From NCBI GenBank assembly GCA_022706085.1, contig JAKJDF010000001.1, positions 294,526-358,525 of the forward strand: a DNA stretch of 64,000 nt, in the 5' to 3' direction. The position numbers were made by a program, and so were the translations under genes. Below are positions 39,228-48,271 of this stretch, piece after piece (the first letter of the stretch is position 1; each line of letters opens with the position of its first letter). The notes under the pieces are model-generated. The model worked only from the letters and a program-made list of their open reading frames with translations. It made no database searches and was not told where the DNA came from. Source of the DNA: Candidatus Latescibacterota bacterium. Its GTDB lineage: Bacteria; Latescibacterota; MWCZ01.

Positions 39228-40955
39228 TCATTTGGCCGTAGCTGCCGCCGTTTCCGCTTCCTTCTGCGCCTTGTATTCCACCATGTAACGGTCATAGACC
39301 TCTTTTTCCATGAACAACTTCAGAAGCCTTTCGTCAATCTCCTGGTCCTTGGCCATGAAACCGAGAATCTGGAAGGCTCGTTCTTTCGGCATGGCCGGTT
39401 TATACGGTCGGTCCGCCGCCGTAAGTGCTTCACAGATGTCGGCAAGACAGAGAATTCGGGACTGAATTGCCAGACGTTCCGCGGTCCACCCGTTGGGGTA
39501 TCCGGCGCCGTTCAGCTTCTCGTGGTGGGCACCTGCGTACTCCACCACATGGGAAAGTTTCTTCGGGAACGGCAACTGCGAAAGCATTTTGATTGTGACG
39601 GATACGTGGTTGTTGATGATTTGCCGTTCCTCTTCCGTGAGGCTCCCTTTGCGGATGCTCAGATTCTTCAGTTCGTTCTCGGTGAGGTAAGGTGTTTCCA
39701 CCCCGTCAAGCAGGAACGTCTTGGCGGCGATCGCCTTCAACCGGTCTATCGCGTCATCCTTCAGGAATTCGCCCGGCGTGTTACAGCGCGCGACGAACTC
39801 CTTGTCGCTTTCAACCTCCTCGAGCCTTACTGCCAGTTGCTCGTCAACGGCTTTCAAAGCCTCGGAATCGGCGCCATTTGCAACAAGACGCATTTTGTAT
39901 TCCATGGCATCCGCGATCATGCCACGTCTGATGACCTCGAACCGCGTTTTGATGAGTTCAATCCGGTCAAAAATCGTTTCCAGTTTCGTCCCTTTGTCCA
40001 CAACGTATTCCGGGGTGGTGATCTTGCCGATATCGTGCAACCAGGCGGCGATCCGAAGCTCGTTCAGTTCGTCGGGCGTGAACTTCACCTCCGCGAAATC
40101 CCCTTCCGTCGTCTCGTTGATGGTTTCGGCAATCTTCATCGACAACCCCGCGACGCGAGTAATGTGTCCGCCGGTGTACGCGGATTTCTCGTCGATTGCG
40201 GAGGCAACCAGGCGGATAACGGATTCGAAAAGGTTCTGGAGATCCTGAATGAGCCTTGCAGTGGTGATTGCGACCGCGGCTTGCGATGCCAGGCTCTTGA
40301 TCAGGTCCACGTACTCGTCCGAGAACGGGATCACTCGTTCCCCGCCCGGAACTTTCGCGTTCAACAACTGCAGAACGCCAATGATCTCTCCCTCGTGGTT
40401 CCTCATGGGAGCCACGAGCATCGACTTTGTTCGGTAACCGGTGATCTGATCGAATTTGCGGGGGCCGGTAAAGTCAAACCCCTCCGCGATATACACGTCT
40501 GGAATGTTGACCGTTTCGCCGGTATCGGCAACGTACGCCGAAACGTTGTTGTGGTTTGGTTTTCCGTCTTTGACCAGCGGCACCGGAGGAAGCGTGATCG
40601 GATTCCCGCTCGTCCCGCCCTGCCGGGTGTTCATGGTGTCGTTCTGCATGATATCGAATTTCAGTTCCGGCAGGTTTGTTGCAGGATTGATCTGGACCGT
40701 GTACAGAGTCCCTGCGTCAGCCCGCGTAAATCGTCGCGCTTCGTCCACGATGCGCTCAAGCAGGCGTTCGAGGTTCCGTTCGGCGGAAAGGGCAATTCCG
40801 ATGTCCGAAAGCCGTTTTATTTCCGAAGCCCGGGCCTCCGCGAATTCGCGCACCTGTGACACGACATTCGCGAGAAGCCTCTCGATTGCCGTGTCTCCGC
40901 CCTGTTTTCGGGTATAATCGGTAATCTTGTCGAGCAAATCTGCATCCGAAACCAT
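39228..40955 (-). CDS. GAF and HD-GYP domain protein, probable cyclic-di-GMP phosphodiesterase
   Basis: A 575-residue soluble protein. A helical N-terminus precedes a GAF domain (about 55-225), then an HD-GYP domain (about 235-560). The metal-site motif LHDIGK is intact. The signature HHEKLNGAGYP has Asn where the consensus HHExxDGxGYP has Asp. Between the two motifs lies a long insert (roughly 110 residues) seen in some GAF-linked subfamilies. HD-GYP proteins hydrolyse cyclic di-GMP or cyclic GMP-AMP. AGGAGG precedes ATG 40955, so a longer frame to 41036 is unlikely. Confidence 0.9.
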   Translation of the reverse strand: MVSDADLLDKITDYTRKQGGDTAIERLLANVVSQVREFAEARASEIKRLSDIGIALSAERNLERLLERIVDEARRFTRADAGTLYTVQINPATNLPELKFDIMQNDTMNTRQGGTSGNPITLPPVPLVKDGKPNHNNVSAYVADTGETVNIPDVYIAEGFDFTGPRKFDQITGYRTKSMLVAPMRNHEGEIIGVLQLLNAKVPGGERVIPFSDEYVDLIKSLASQAAVAITTARLIQDLQNLFESVIRLVASAIDEKSAYTGGHITRVAGLSMKIAETINETTEGDFAEVKFTPDELNELRIAAWLHDIGKITTPEYVVDKGTKLETIFDRIELIKTRFEVIRRGMIADAMEYKMRLVANGADSEALKAVDEQLAVRLEEVESDKEFVARCNTPGEFLKDDAIDRLKAIAAKTFLLDGVETPYLTENELKNLSIRKGSLTEEERQIINNHVSVTIKMLSQLPFPKKLSHVVEYAGAHHEKLNGAGYPNGWTAERLAIQSRILCLADICEALTAADRPYKPAMPKERAFQILGFMAKDQEIDERLLKLFMEKEVYDRYMVEYKAQKEAETAAATAK

Positions 40956-41274
40956 AACAACAAACCTCCTGCCAGCGCGAAGAGAACGACGCGAGAGTCG
41001 CGCTCCGCGGGAAACCTGATTCTCGCTTCCCGCCATACTTCGCAGTAAAAGATAGGGAATTGGGAGCCGTAAAAATACCTGTACCGTTGAACCGGGTGTA
41101 AAGCATTATCAGCGCACCTTGTTGAGCCCCCGCTCGCGGGTTATCTTTAATCACTTCCTTTTCCCTTGCTTTTCAACACGCAATCTCGCGAGACAGATTG
41201 TTCACTGGCGCCGCTTCGCTCGCGTTTCCGGGCCGAAGTCGGCATCTGCCGTCACGAGAGGAAAGTAGATTCCC
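40956..41274. other. Divergent intergenic region of 319 bases
   Basis: Non-coding DNA between the HD-GYP gene and the gene at 41275. It contains a promoter candidate (listed separately), the small inverted repeat CCCGC/GCGGG at 41129-41140 within the promoter spacer, and the palindrome TCTCGCGAGA near 41187. I see no further gene. Confidence 0.6.
41119..41147 (+). promoter_or_regulatory. Possible promoter of the polyamine operon
   Basis: TTGTTG at 41119-41124 and TATCTT at 41142-41147 are 17 bases apart. The same -10 hexamer occurs before dnaN. A small GC-rich inverted repeat sits within the spacer and could be a regulator site. Confidence 0.35.
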
Positions 41275-42105
41275 ATGGGATGCACGATTTTCTGGGAGGC
41301 ACAGGAATTCAGCCTGTCGCGCCAGGCACAGGTGCGGGACGAACTCGTCGCGCTTGCCCAGGTAGCCGGTTGGGAGTTTGAGATAGCGCCCGATGAGCTT
41401 ACCGGTGCCTTCATCAACCTGGACCTGCAGCCCGGCGAAGCGCGTATCGTCGAACGAAGACTCAGGCTGTGCGGGGTAACTCTCTTCCCGTTCGGAAACG
41501 ACGAACAGAACATACGACCGAGGCTATCGTTCGTGTTCGACAATTCAAACCTGTCAAACCCGAACGTGAGGAACCGTCTTATCACCATAGCTCCGCCGTC
41601 GTACTGGACGTACTGGTGGCCCCGCCTTCGCGAGCAATATCCCCTTATTATGAATCTTCCAGACCGGCCGATCCTCTGCATTCGAGGAGACGGCAACATG
41701 CGGGTGCGCCGCACTGAACTGCCGGGTTTCATAAAGTTCGTGAACACGTTGCGCGCGGGGAGTCTGCCATTGCTCGATATCAGAACGTCGGACAAACTGG
41801 CACGCAAAATGATCAGCGAACCACAGGGGGGCCAGTTCGGGGCGCGCGGCGCCCGGAGGCAGGAACAGGAATCCCTCGCGGATATCGCCGGAGGGCTGGC
41901 TGCGCTGTTCACATCAAGTCGCTTTGACGAGTGGCGCGCAGCGCTCCAGACCGAGGACGACATCGAACGCGAGCAGGCACGGGCCAACAGAGCCGCGGCG
42001 CTGCCTCAGGAGCGGGATAGGCGATCCTCGCGCCAGGAGCGACCGGGCTCCGGCACTCGCGGGTTCTCTTTTGGAAGCACCTATGGCGCTCCAGGAAGAT
42101 CATGA
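41275..42105 (+). CDS. Uncharacterised protein at the head of the polyamine operon
   Basis: A 276-residue protein I do not recognise. The first 200 residues look globular, with aromatic motifs (SYWTYWWPRLREQYPL) and a C-terminal globular edge near LPLLDIRTSDKL. Residues 205-276 are low in order and rich in Arg, Ala and Gly (for example ERDRRSSRQERPG). No membrane segment or signal peptide is seen. Its end overlaps the bpsA start by 23 bases, so it is translated as part of the same operon, which ties it to branched-polyamine synthesis or use. Confidence 0.8.
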   Translation: MGCTIFWEAQEFSLSRQAQVRDELVALAQVAGWEFEIAPDELTGAFINLDLQPGEARIVERRLRLCGVTLFPFGNDEQNIRPRLSFVFDNSNLSNPNVRNRLITIAPPSYWTYWWPRLREQYPLIMNLPDRPILCIRGDGNMRVRRTELPGFIKFVNTLRAGSLPLLDIRTSDKLARKMISEPQGGQFGARGARRQEQESLADIAGGLAALFTSSRFDEWRAALQTEDDIEREQARANRAAALPQERDRRSSRQERPGSGTRGFSFGSTYGAPGRS

Positions 42106-43267
42106 GGAGTTTGGCGTCGGCGACGGGGCCTGGGTCCTGTCAGAGGTAGCGTCCGCCTCGCATCTTCGGGAAGGCCCAGAGGGCGTTCGCACGATCCTTC
42201 GAGTGATTGCCACATTGGAGCCGGTTCCCCTGCGGGTTCTCGCCTCGAAGGTTCGCCTGCCGCTTCCAGTCACCGTAGCGGTAATCGGGGAGCTCTCCGC
42301 CCGTGGAATGACGGAACGAACTCCGAACGGAGTGAGGCTGACGCCAGGAGGCACTTCGTTTGTGGAGACGATGTGCGGCGAAGCCGGGCACGAGGAAACA
42401 GTCGGGCTCTCCGCCGCGTTGGATGATTTGGTCGCTCTGCGCCCGCAGGCTGATGTGACCCTGGACCAGGCAAAGGCCACCGTCGGAACCCTCGTCCGGC
42501 GTGTGAACTATCTCCTCCAGAACGATTCCTTATGGGGGCGTCGGATTCTCTTTCTTGGCGACGACGATTTTGTAGCTGTCGCGGTTGCGAGATGGGTCGA
42601 TCAGTGTGCTGATGGGGAATCAGCCGGCCCGACACCGACCCTTACCGTTGTCGATATCGACGAACGCGTGTGCGACGGGATACGAAAGGCTGCGCCTTCG
42701 GTGCAAACCTTTGTCCACGATCTTCGCAACCCGTTACCCGATTTCCTTCAGCACCGATTTGACGTGGTCTTCACGGATCCTCCGTACACGCCGAGGGGCG
42801 CTGAACTGTTTCTTTGCCGCGCCGCAGAGGCCGTAGAACACGAGGGAGCACACTGTTTCTTTTCCATGGGGCATCTGGACCCCGGCGGGATGAGGCAGGT
42901 TCAAGCGGCGGTTTCGGGCATCGGCTGGGTGATCGTTGAGTGGATTCCTGCGTTCAACGAATACGAGGGTTCATCCGTGTTGGCAAACGTATCGCTCATG
43001 GCTCACCTGATTGCCACAGCGGAGATTGCGCCTACTCTGCGCGGGACTTACGAAGGACCCTTGTACACGGCGGATGTGCGACCAGTCATTCGCGTGTACC
43101 GCTGCCTCGGGTGTTCCGCCGAATGGGAGGTGGGCAAGGGCAAACGGTGGATTACTGTGGAGAGACTGAAGGAGGACCGTTGTCCCCTGTGTCGAAGCGA
43201 TCGCTTCCTGCGTGCGCGCCAGCACTCTTGGACGGACTCTGAAAACCCCGGAGGAACACGGAATTGA
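42083..43267 (+). CDS. bpsA: Branched-chain polyamine synthase BpsA-like (DUF43), with C-terminal zinc ribbon
   Basis: A 394-residue aminopropyltransferase of the BpsA family, which in thermophiles adds two aminopropyl groups to spermidine to give N4-bis(aminopropyl)spermidine. The N-terminal winged-helix-like domain (about 25-105), the acidic motif LGDDDF near 159-163, VVDIDERV near 190 and TDPPYT near 231 match the family. The known enzymes end near 350. Here a CxxC...CxxC zinc ribbon follows (Cys 341, 344, 367, 370). Its stop overlaps the next gene (TTGA), which makes the aminopropyl donor. Confidence is high for the family and moderate for the product. Confidence 0.85.
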   Translation: MALQEDHEEFGVGDGAWVLSEVASASHLREGPEGVRTILRVIATLEPVPLRVLASKVRLPLPVTVAVIGELSARGMTERTPNGVRLTPGGTSFVETMCGEAGHEETVGLSAALDDLVALRPQADVTLDQAKATVGTLVRRVNYLLQNDSLWGRRILFLGDDDFVAVAVARWVDQCADGESAGPTPTLTVVDIDERVCDGIRKAAPSVQTFVHDLRNPLPDFLQHRFDVVFTDPPYTPRGAELFLCRAAEAVEHEGAHCFFSMGHLDPGGMRQVQAAVSGIGWVIVEWIPAFNEYEGSSVLANVSLMAHLIATAEIAPTLRGTYEGPLYTADVRPVIRVYRCLGCSAEWEVGKGKRWITVERLKEDRCPLCRSDRFLRARQHSWTDSENPGGTRN

Positions 43268-43620
43268 CCTGCTCGCCCCCGGTTCATCTGCTCATAGACT
43301 TCATCGTCAATGACCCGGCCCTTCTCAACACTCCCGACCCCTCGATGAGTTTTCTTCGCGAATCGGTTCTGGCGGCTGGTGCGACGATACTTTTCGAGCA
43401 CACGCATCAGTTTTCGCCAGTTGGTTTTTCGGGGATACTGATACTGGCTCAATCCCACGCGAGCATTCACACCTGGGCTGAATGCAGACTTGTGTCAATC
43501 GATATCTTCGCGTGCGGAGCGATTGACACAGAAGCCGCCGTGGAGGTCCTCAGAAATCGTTTTCGCCCGTCCTCAGAACGAATTGAGATCTGCCGCCGTG
43601 GTGTGGGTGCATTCCAGTGA
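43264..43620 (+). CDS. speD: S-adenosylmethionine decarboxylase family proenzyme (SpeD-like)
   Basis: A 118-residue prokaryotic SpeD-type proenzyme that self-cleaves to form a pyruvoyl cofactor. The cleavage-site region reads AQSHASIHTWAE, with the pyruvoyl Ser at 64, His at 69 and the Cys acid at 84 (IFACG). The residue before the Ser is Gln 63, where the family nearly always has Glu. Known function is to make decarboxylated S-adenosylmethionine for aminopropyl transfer, fitting bpsA just upstream. Some SpeD homologues have become ornithine or arginine decarboxylases, so the substrate is not proven. The start is TTG at 43264, overlapping the bpsA stop. Confidence 0.88.
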   Translation: MTCSPPVHLLIDFIVNDPALLNTPDPSMSFLRESVLAAGATILFEHTHQFSPVGFSGILILAQSHASIHTWAECRLVSIDIFACGAIDTEAAVEVLRNRFRPSSERIEICRRGVGAFQ

Positions 43621-44588
43621 AGCAGCCGGCGATGGGAAACCAGGCTGACCGGCATCACCTGCACGCCCCGCTCGAGATCGGAGGAACCGTCTTCCGCGCG
43701 TCTGAAATCGCGCAGATGCCCACGTTCCTTTCCTATGCAGACAGCGCGCGCCCGTGGCTCTGGGCAGCGTATTTCCCTTTTCTGCTGGCCTATTCCGACT
43801 CTCCGGCACGTGCGGTCATGCTCGGGGAACACGGGGGAAGCCTCTTTGTTCTCCTGCACCGGACAGTCCGCGGGCACAGCCACATCGATTTCCTTCTTCC
43901 TCCACTAGGGTCTGATTATGAAGGCGCGCTGGAGAACCTGGCGAGTTCCGTCGCACGCATCAATGGCTCCACAGAAACGCGGTTTCTCTGGGCTGACCTC
44001 CCCGGAGCCTCATACGGAGCCCGCCGCGGATGGGCCGTCACACCTTACGAGCATGAGTACCTCTACGAACGGCGAGCATTGATTGAGCTTCGCGGGAACG
44101 AGTTCCGTGCTCTCAGGAAGAGAATCCACCGGTGTGAACGGGAAGTCCAGCCCGAGTTTCGTGCGTTTGTGGAGTCAGACGTTCCGGAGTGCGAGGCGCT
44201 TCTCCGCGAGTGGCAGGACGTGCATCGTCAGGACCCCGTTCCAGTTTTCGATTTCGGTTACACGCTGAGTGCGATCCGGTCCGCGGCGAGATTTCAACCG
44301 CCACATCTTGTCGGCGTCGTAGCCGATGTGGGCGGGAAAGTGCGCGCATTTGCATTCGGTGGCATGATCAGGGAAGGGCTGGGGCAGTTTTTCGTCCTGA
44401 AAAGCGACCCAGCCTGCAAAGGCCTCGCGGAAGCTATGCGACTTGTGCTCGCGGAACGGATGGAAGGTTGCGATCTTGTGAACGATGCCGGAGACCTCTC
44501 CAAACCGGGACTCGCCCAGCATAAGCGCCTGTTCCGGCCGGTATCGTTTGTTCCGACGTTCAAGATGGCCTGCCGGAGCGCATCATAA
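43617..44588 (+). CDS. DUF2156/phosphatidylglycerol-lysyltransferase-like acyltransferase of the GNAT fold
   Basis: A 323-residue protein with two GNAT-like halves, resembling DUF2156 proteins. Clues are the RALIELRGNEFRALRKRIHRCER block (compare the K-x-x-x-R-N-H motif of that family) and a C-terminal half with VGVVADVGGKVRAFAFGG and AEAMRLVLAERM. The family transfers amino acids or acyl groups from aminoacyl-tRNA or CoA donors. Its GTG overlaps the speD stop by four bases, so it belongs to the polyamine operon and may acylate or aminoacylate a polyamine. That role is inference. Confidence 0.75.
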   Translation: MKQPAMGNQADRHHLHAPLEIGGTVFRASEIAQMPTFLSYADSARPWLWAAYFPFLLAYSDSPARAVMLGEHGGSLFVLLHRTVRGHSHIDFLLPPLGSDYEGALENLASSVARINGSTETRFLWADLPGASYGARRGWAVTPYEHEYLYERRALIELRGNEFRALRKRIHRCEREVQPEFRAFVESDVPECEALLREWQDVHRQDPVPVFDFGYTLSAIRSAARFQPPHLVGVVADVGGKVRAFAFGGMIREGLGQFFVLKSDPACKGLAEAMRLVLAERMEGCDLVNDAGDLSKPGLAQHKRLFRPVSFVPTFKMACRSAS

Positions 44589-44634
44589 CCCGACGCATGA
44601 TGCGGAGCAGAGGACGCGGCCTCCGCCGACGAAC

Positions 44635-45384
44635 TCAGTGAACAAACTCCTCTTCCAAAAACGTCTCATACGATGTGTCGTCGAATCGTTTCTGGCACTC
44701 CTCGCACTTGCTGCAATCGCGGTGGTAGCAATCCCGATGGATGCGCGTTGGGTATTGCTTCTGAAACGCGGTCTGGCAGTGAATGCTGCAGAAAAGAAAC
44801 CGTTCCTGATAGATCCCGAACGCCGCGAATGTGACTCTTGTCTCCTCATTTGTTCGCGCAACCGGTTTCATGCACCATGAACACTGCCCCTGTTCTTCTC
44901 TTGCCAGTTGTTCGCGCCGTTGCCGAATATCCTCCTCCGCGTGATCAAATTCGACATACGCAACAACGTTTCGCGGAACCCGGTAACGAACCACATCCTG
45001 CGTCACGCACATAAGTTCGTCGGGAGTGTGGTATACATCCTCGCAAATAAGCGCAGATCCGTCCCGAAGGTGAATGACGACCTTTGCATGCAGGGGACGG
45101 GAGTACCCTGACCAACCGCAATGCTCGCAGATAGTGCTGAAGAGAAAACGCCGTGTCTTCTGGCTGCAGACGGGGCACCGGCCCTCCTCCAGCATTTTCA
45201 GTTCTTTTACGGATTCCCGCGCCGCTTCGACGATTTTGGAGTCGACCTCCCGGGATACCCGTTCTACTGCCGCGCGGTCCTCCGCGTTCAGAAGCGTGAG
45301 ATGTTCCTCAAGCTCCTCACTTTTTTCTGACAGAATCAGTTCGCGCGGCCAGCGCTCACGCTGTTTCTTGGTGATTTTCAGCAT
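44635..45384 (-). CDS. Uncharacterised cysteine-rich zinc-binding protein
   Basis: A 249-residue protein with no recognised family. A helical N-terminus (1-65) is followed by a zinc ribbon (Cys 70, 73, 86, 89), a middle section with an SH3-like strand pattern (KVVIHLRDGSALICEDVYHT, VVRYRVPRNVVAYVEF) and a second cluster of cysteines (168, 171, 199, 203, then 219, 224, 227, 230). The arrangement suggests two or three metal sites and protein- or RNA-binding. It is transcribed convergent to the polyamine operon. A gap of 297 bases separates it from the TolC-family gene. Confidence 0.75.
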   Translation of the reverse strand: MLKITKKQRERWPRELILSEKSEELEEHLTLLNAEDRAAVERVSREVDSKIVEAARESVKELKMLEEGRCPVCSQKTRRFLFSTICEHCGWSGYSRPLHAKVVIHLRDGSALICEDVYHTPDELMCVTQDVVRYRVPRNVVAYVEFDHAEEDIRQRREQLAREEQGQCSWCMKPVARTNEETRVTFAAFGIYQERFLFCSIHCQTAFQKQYPTRIHRDCYHRDCSKCEECQKRFDDTSYETFLEEEFVH

Positions 45385-45681
45385 CTGGGGTGTACTCGAT
45401 GGCCCAATCGAACGCGAGGAGACCGGCAGTAATCCTGCGGGAGTCTGCCTCCTACGGTGCTGAATAAAGATAACTCCCCGGCGCTGGAAACGGAATCAGT
45501 CGCGATTGTTCGAGTCTTCGGAAGGTCGGAAGAAGCGCAATTCATACGAAAGCGGCCGGTCGGCGCGTTGATTCAAGTGGGGCATTTCGCGATTTTTCAC
45601 CACACGCAGAATACAATCAGATTCGGCCCTTCCGCCGCTGTTCCAAGGCACGCGAAGCCGCTTTCCCAACTGGAGTGATCG
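45385..45681. other. Intergenic region of 297 bases before the TolC-family gene
   Basis: Divergent region without a recognisable gene. A weak promoter-like pair, TTGATT and GATTTT 17 bases apart, lies about 90 bases before the TolC start, with GGAG just before the ATG. Confidence 0.4.
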
Positions 45682-47208
45682 ATGAAAAGCCGCGCAGTCG
45701 CCGAGTGTGTTTTCGTTGCCATCCTCAACGCGTTTGCTTCTGAGGTGATACCAGCCTCACAGGAGCAATTCGTCCGCCTTTCCCTGCAGGAGTGCCGAAT
45801 ACGCGCGCTCCAGAACAATCTCAGCTTCCGGGTGCAGCGCCTGCAACCGCTCGTCAGCGAGGCCCGTCTCAAGGCCGCTCTTGCACCGTTTGACCCCGCG
45901 ATCACCGCCTCTTTTTCGGGATCACGCACGCAACAGCCCAATTCGCTTGTGTTCGATCCATCCACAGGCACCTACATTTCGCAATCGGTACCCGCGCAAA
46001 ACAGTCTGGGCACGCGGCTGGGAATCTCCAAAGCATTTTCTTTCGGTACCAACGCCAGTATCAATTTGAACAACTCGTGGTCGAAAGGCTCCGGAAGCTC
46101 GAATTACGGGTCGAACATTTCGCTGAGCGTCTCACAACCGTTGCTCAGAGGTTTCGGGCGGGACGCCAACGAGGCCGGCATACGGATCGCGCGGGCGAAT
46201 CGTGAAACCAGCATGAAACAGATCGTGGCGGATGCGTCTGCGGCGGTCCAAAAGGTGGAATCAGCGTACTGGGACCTCGTGAGCGCACGTGAGAATCTTC
46301 GCGTCGCCCAGATGTCGCACCAGTACGCTCAACAGCTGCTGGAGCGATCCCGTGCGCGTGCCGAAACCGGTGCGCAGGCACTCAGAGACGTAATTCAGGC
46401 AGAAGCCGGTGTTGCCACCGCCTATCAGGGAATCATATCCGCCGAGGCACGCGTTCGGGATGCCGAAGACACCCTCAGGCGCCTGACAAACATCGCCGCG
46501 ATGGAGGACGGGTGGTCATTTGGAATAATCCCGACAGACACGACCCACATTGATTCCGGAACGCCTTCATTCGATTCGCTTTTTGCGGCGGCTCTCGAAA
46601 ACAACCCCGCGGTGTTCCAGGCTGCTCAAGCGGTCGAGACCAGCAAATTCACTCTGAAATACAGATACAACGGGCTTCTCCCGACTCTGGACGCCTCAAC
46701 GGAGATCGTGCTCCGAGATGGAGACCGAACAGCGGCCAAGAGCATGGATGATCTTCCCACGGCAGCATACCCCTCATGGACCCTGGGGCTTCGTTTCTCG
46801 GTTCCTCTGGGCAATCGCCAGTCGGAAGCGAGTTACCGTGAAGCGATCGTTGCGGTCAGAACGGCGGAGCTGGAACTTCAGGATGCGCGCCAGGCTGTGC
46901 AGGCCGATGTGAGGTCGGCGCTACGACGTGTTGAAACAAGCCGGCAGCAGATCGCTGCTGCGGAGGAGACGAAGAGGTTGCGGGAATCAACGTTGGAGAA
47001 CGAACAGGAAAGGTTGCGCCTCGGTCTTTCCACCAATTATGACGTTCTGCAGGTTGAGCGGGACGTTGCGGACGCGCGCCGGGCGTACGTTGAGGCGCGC
47101 GTAGAGCATGAGAGAGCGTTGCTCGCACTCGATGTGGCCACCGGACTCCTCCTCCGCAAACGCGACATCGGCGTTGAGATGGATGGTTCAGAATTGACGA
47201 GCCGATAG
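45682..47208 (+). CDS. TolC-family outer membrane efflux protein
   Basis: A 508-residue protein with an N-terminal signal peptide (about 1-27) and two repeated helical-hairpin units of the TolC type: LSLQECRIRALQNNLSFR at the first, SVSQPLLRGFGRDANEAGIRIARANRE, then LGLRFSVPLGNRQSEASYREAIVAVRTAELELQDARQ in the second, ending ERDVADARRAYVEARVEHERALLALDVATG. It would be the outer-membrane channel of a tripartite exporter. No inner-membrane pump or adaptor adjoins. Confidence 0.92.
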   Translation: MKSRAVAECVFVAILNAFASEVIPASQEQFVRLSLQECRIRALQNNLSFRVQRLQPLVSEARLKAALAPFDPAITASFSGSRTQQPNSLVFDPSTGTYISQSVPAQNSLGTRLGISKAFSFGTNASINLNNSWSKGSGSSNYGSNISLSVSQPLLRGFGRDANEAGIRIARANRETSMKQIVADASAAVQKVESAYWDLVSARENLRVAQMSHQYAQQLLERSRARAETGAQALRDVIQAEAGVATAYQGIISAEARVRDAEDTLRRLTNIAAMEDGWSFGIIPTDTTHIDSGTPSFDSLFAAALENNPAVFQAAQAVETSKFTLKYRYNGLLPTLDASTEIVLRDGDRTAAKSMDDLPTAAYPSWTLGLRFSVPLGNRQSEASYREAIVAVRTAELELQDARQAVQADVRSALRRVETSRQQIAAAEETKRLRESTLENEQERLRLGLSTNYDVLQVERDVADARRAYVEARVEHERALLALDVATGLLLRKRDIGVEMDGSELTSR

Positions 47209-47362
47209 GCCCTCTCGAATCAAATGCGATTCCGGTAACGGTCTGGTTCTTGCCGGTGCGACGTGAGGAATACAGAAGCGATTCCTTGGACACGGCTTGA
47301 GCTGGGCCTTATTTTTTCCCTGCAATCGCCCACGAGGGGGCGTTGTCTGCAGGGGGCGTAAC

Positions 47363-48271
47363 GTGTTCTGGAGCACAAGTACCGCCGAGGCCTGGCGTGC
47401 CGTCAATTCCGCGAAACGGGCGACAGTCAGCTCCGTGCTGATTATGGCTGTTTCCCTCGCGATACTCGGGATTCTTGGTCTGGGCGCTCTCGCTTTCCAC
47501 AACGAAGCGCAGGCGGCAAAGAGATGGATCACCCCCGAGGTTTTCCTCAAAGACGGCCTCGAACCGGAGGCGATTCAGCTCGTCAGGCGGCGGATCATCG
47601 CAATCGAGGGTGTAAGTAATGCGCGCCTTGTCACGAAAGCGGAGGCACTGGTCCGCTTCAAGCGTTTTTTCGGCTCCGAGCTCGTAGATGTGCTCGAAAC
47701 GAATCCTCTCCCTCAATCTTACCTCCTTACCCTGAGTGACGAAGGAAGAACTCCTGAAGGCCTCAAGGCCATCGCCCGGAAGGCTGGCAGCTTCCCAGAG
47801 GTTGAGTCCGTCGACGCCGACGTCGAGTGGTTAACCATACTCGAACGCATCTCGTTCACTGTCAACGTGGTGTTGCTTCTGTTTCTGGGAATCGTTGGTT
47901 TCGCGATCAGCGTGGTGATTTCGCGAACCATTGGTCTCGGCATTGCGAGCCGCGCGGAAGTGGTAACGCTGCAGCGGCTCCTTGGAGCGTCTGAATGGTT
48001 TGTGCGGCGCCCGTTTGTAATCCTCGGCGTTACACAGGGGGCACTTGGTGGAATCCTCGCGGCTCTCATCGTGCTTGCGTGTTCTCGTTTCGCAGACGCG
48101 ATCCCTCTGGTCGGCCGGAGCTTTGGAGGAACGAACGCCCACATCGCGGCCTGGTCGCTGGTTGGAGTTGGCGTCGTTCTTGGGCTTGCGGGAAGCATCT
48201 CCACCCTGCGCAGCTCGCTCCCCCGGGACCCCTGGGAGGGCGATCAGATTACGAGGAATTCCCTGTGTTGA
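47363..48271 (+). CDS. ftsX: Cell division protein FtsX
   Basis: A 302-residue membrane protein. One N-terminal helix (about 20-45, VLIMAVSLAILGILGLGAL) leads to an extracellular domain (50-165, with the FtsX pattern IEGVSNARLVTKAEALVRFK), then three more helices. FtsX with FtsE activates peptidoglycan amidase activators at the septum. The GTG at 47363 is 6 bases after AGGGGG. A longer frame from 47297 is unlikely. No ftsE is present in the window. The next gene encodes the expected EnvC-like partner. Confidence 0.9.
   Translation: MFWSTSTAEAWRAVNSAKRATVSSVLIMAVSLAILGILGLGALAFHNEAQAAKRWITPEVFLKDGLEPEAIQLVRRRIIAIEGVSNARLVTKAEALVRFKRFFGSELVDVLETNPLPQSYLLTLSDEGRTPEGLKAIARKAGSFPEVESVDADVEWLTILERISFTVNVVLLLFLGIVGFAISVVISRTIGLGIASRAEVVTLQRLLGASEWFVRRPFVILGVTQGALGGILAALIVLACSRFADAIPLVGRSFGGTNAHIAAWSLVGVGVVLGLAGSISTLRSSLPRDPWEGDQITRNSLC

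Noticed and set aside
39147-40859. 570-codon plus-strand frame opposite the HD-GYP gene
   Set aside because: Shadow frame; the HD-GYP motifs are on the minus strand.
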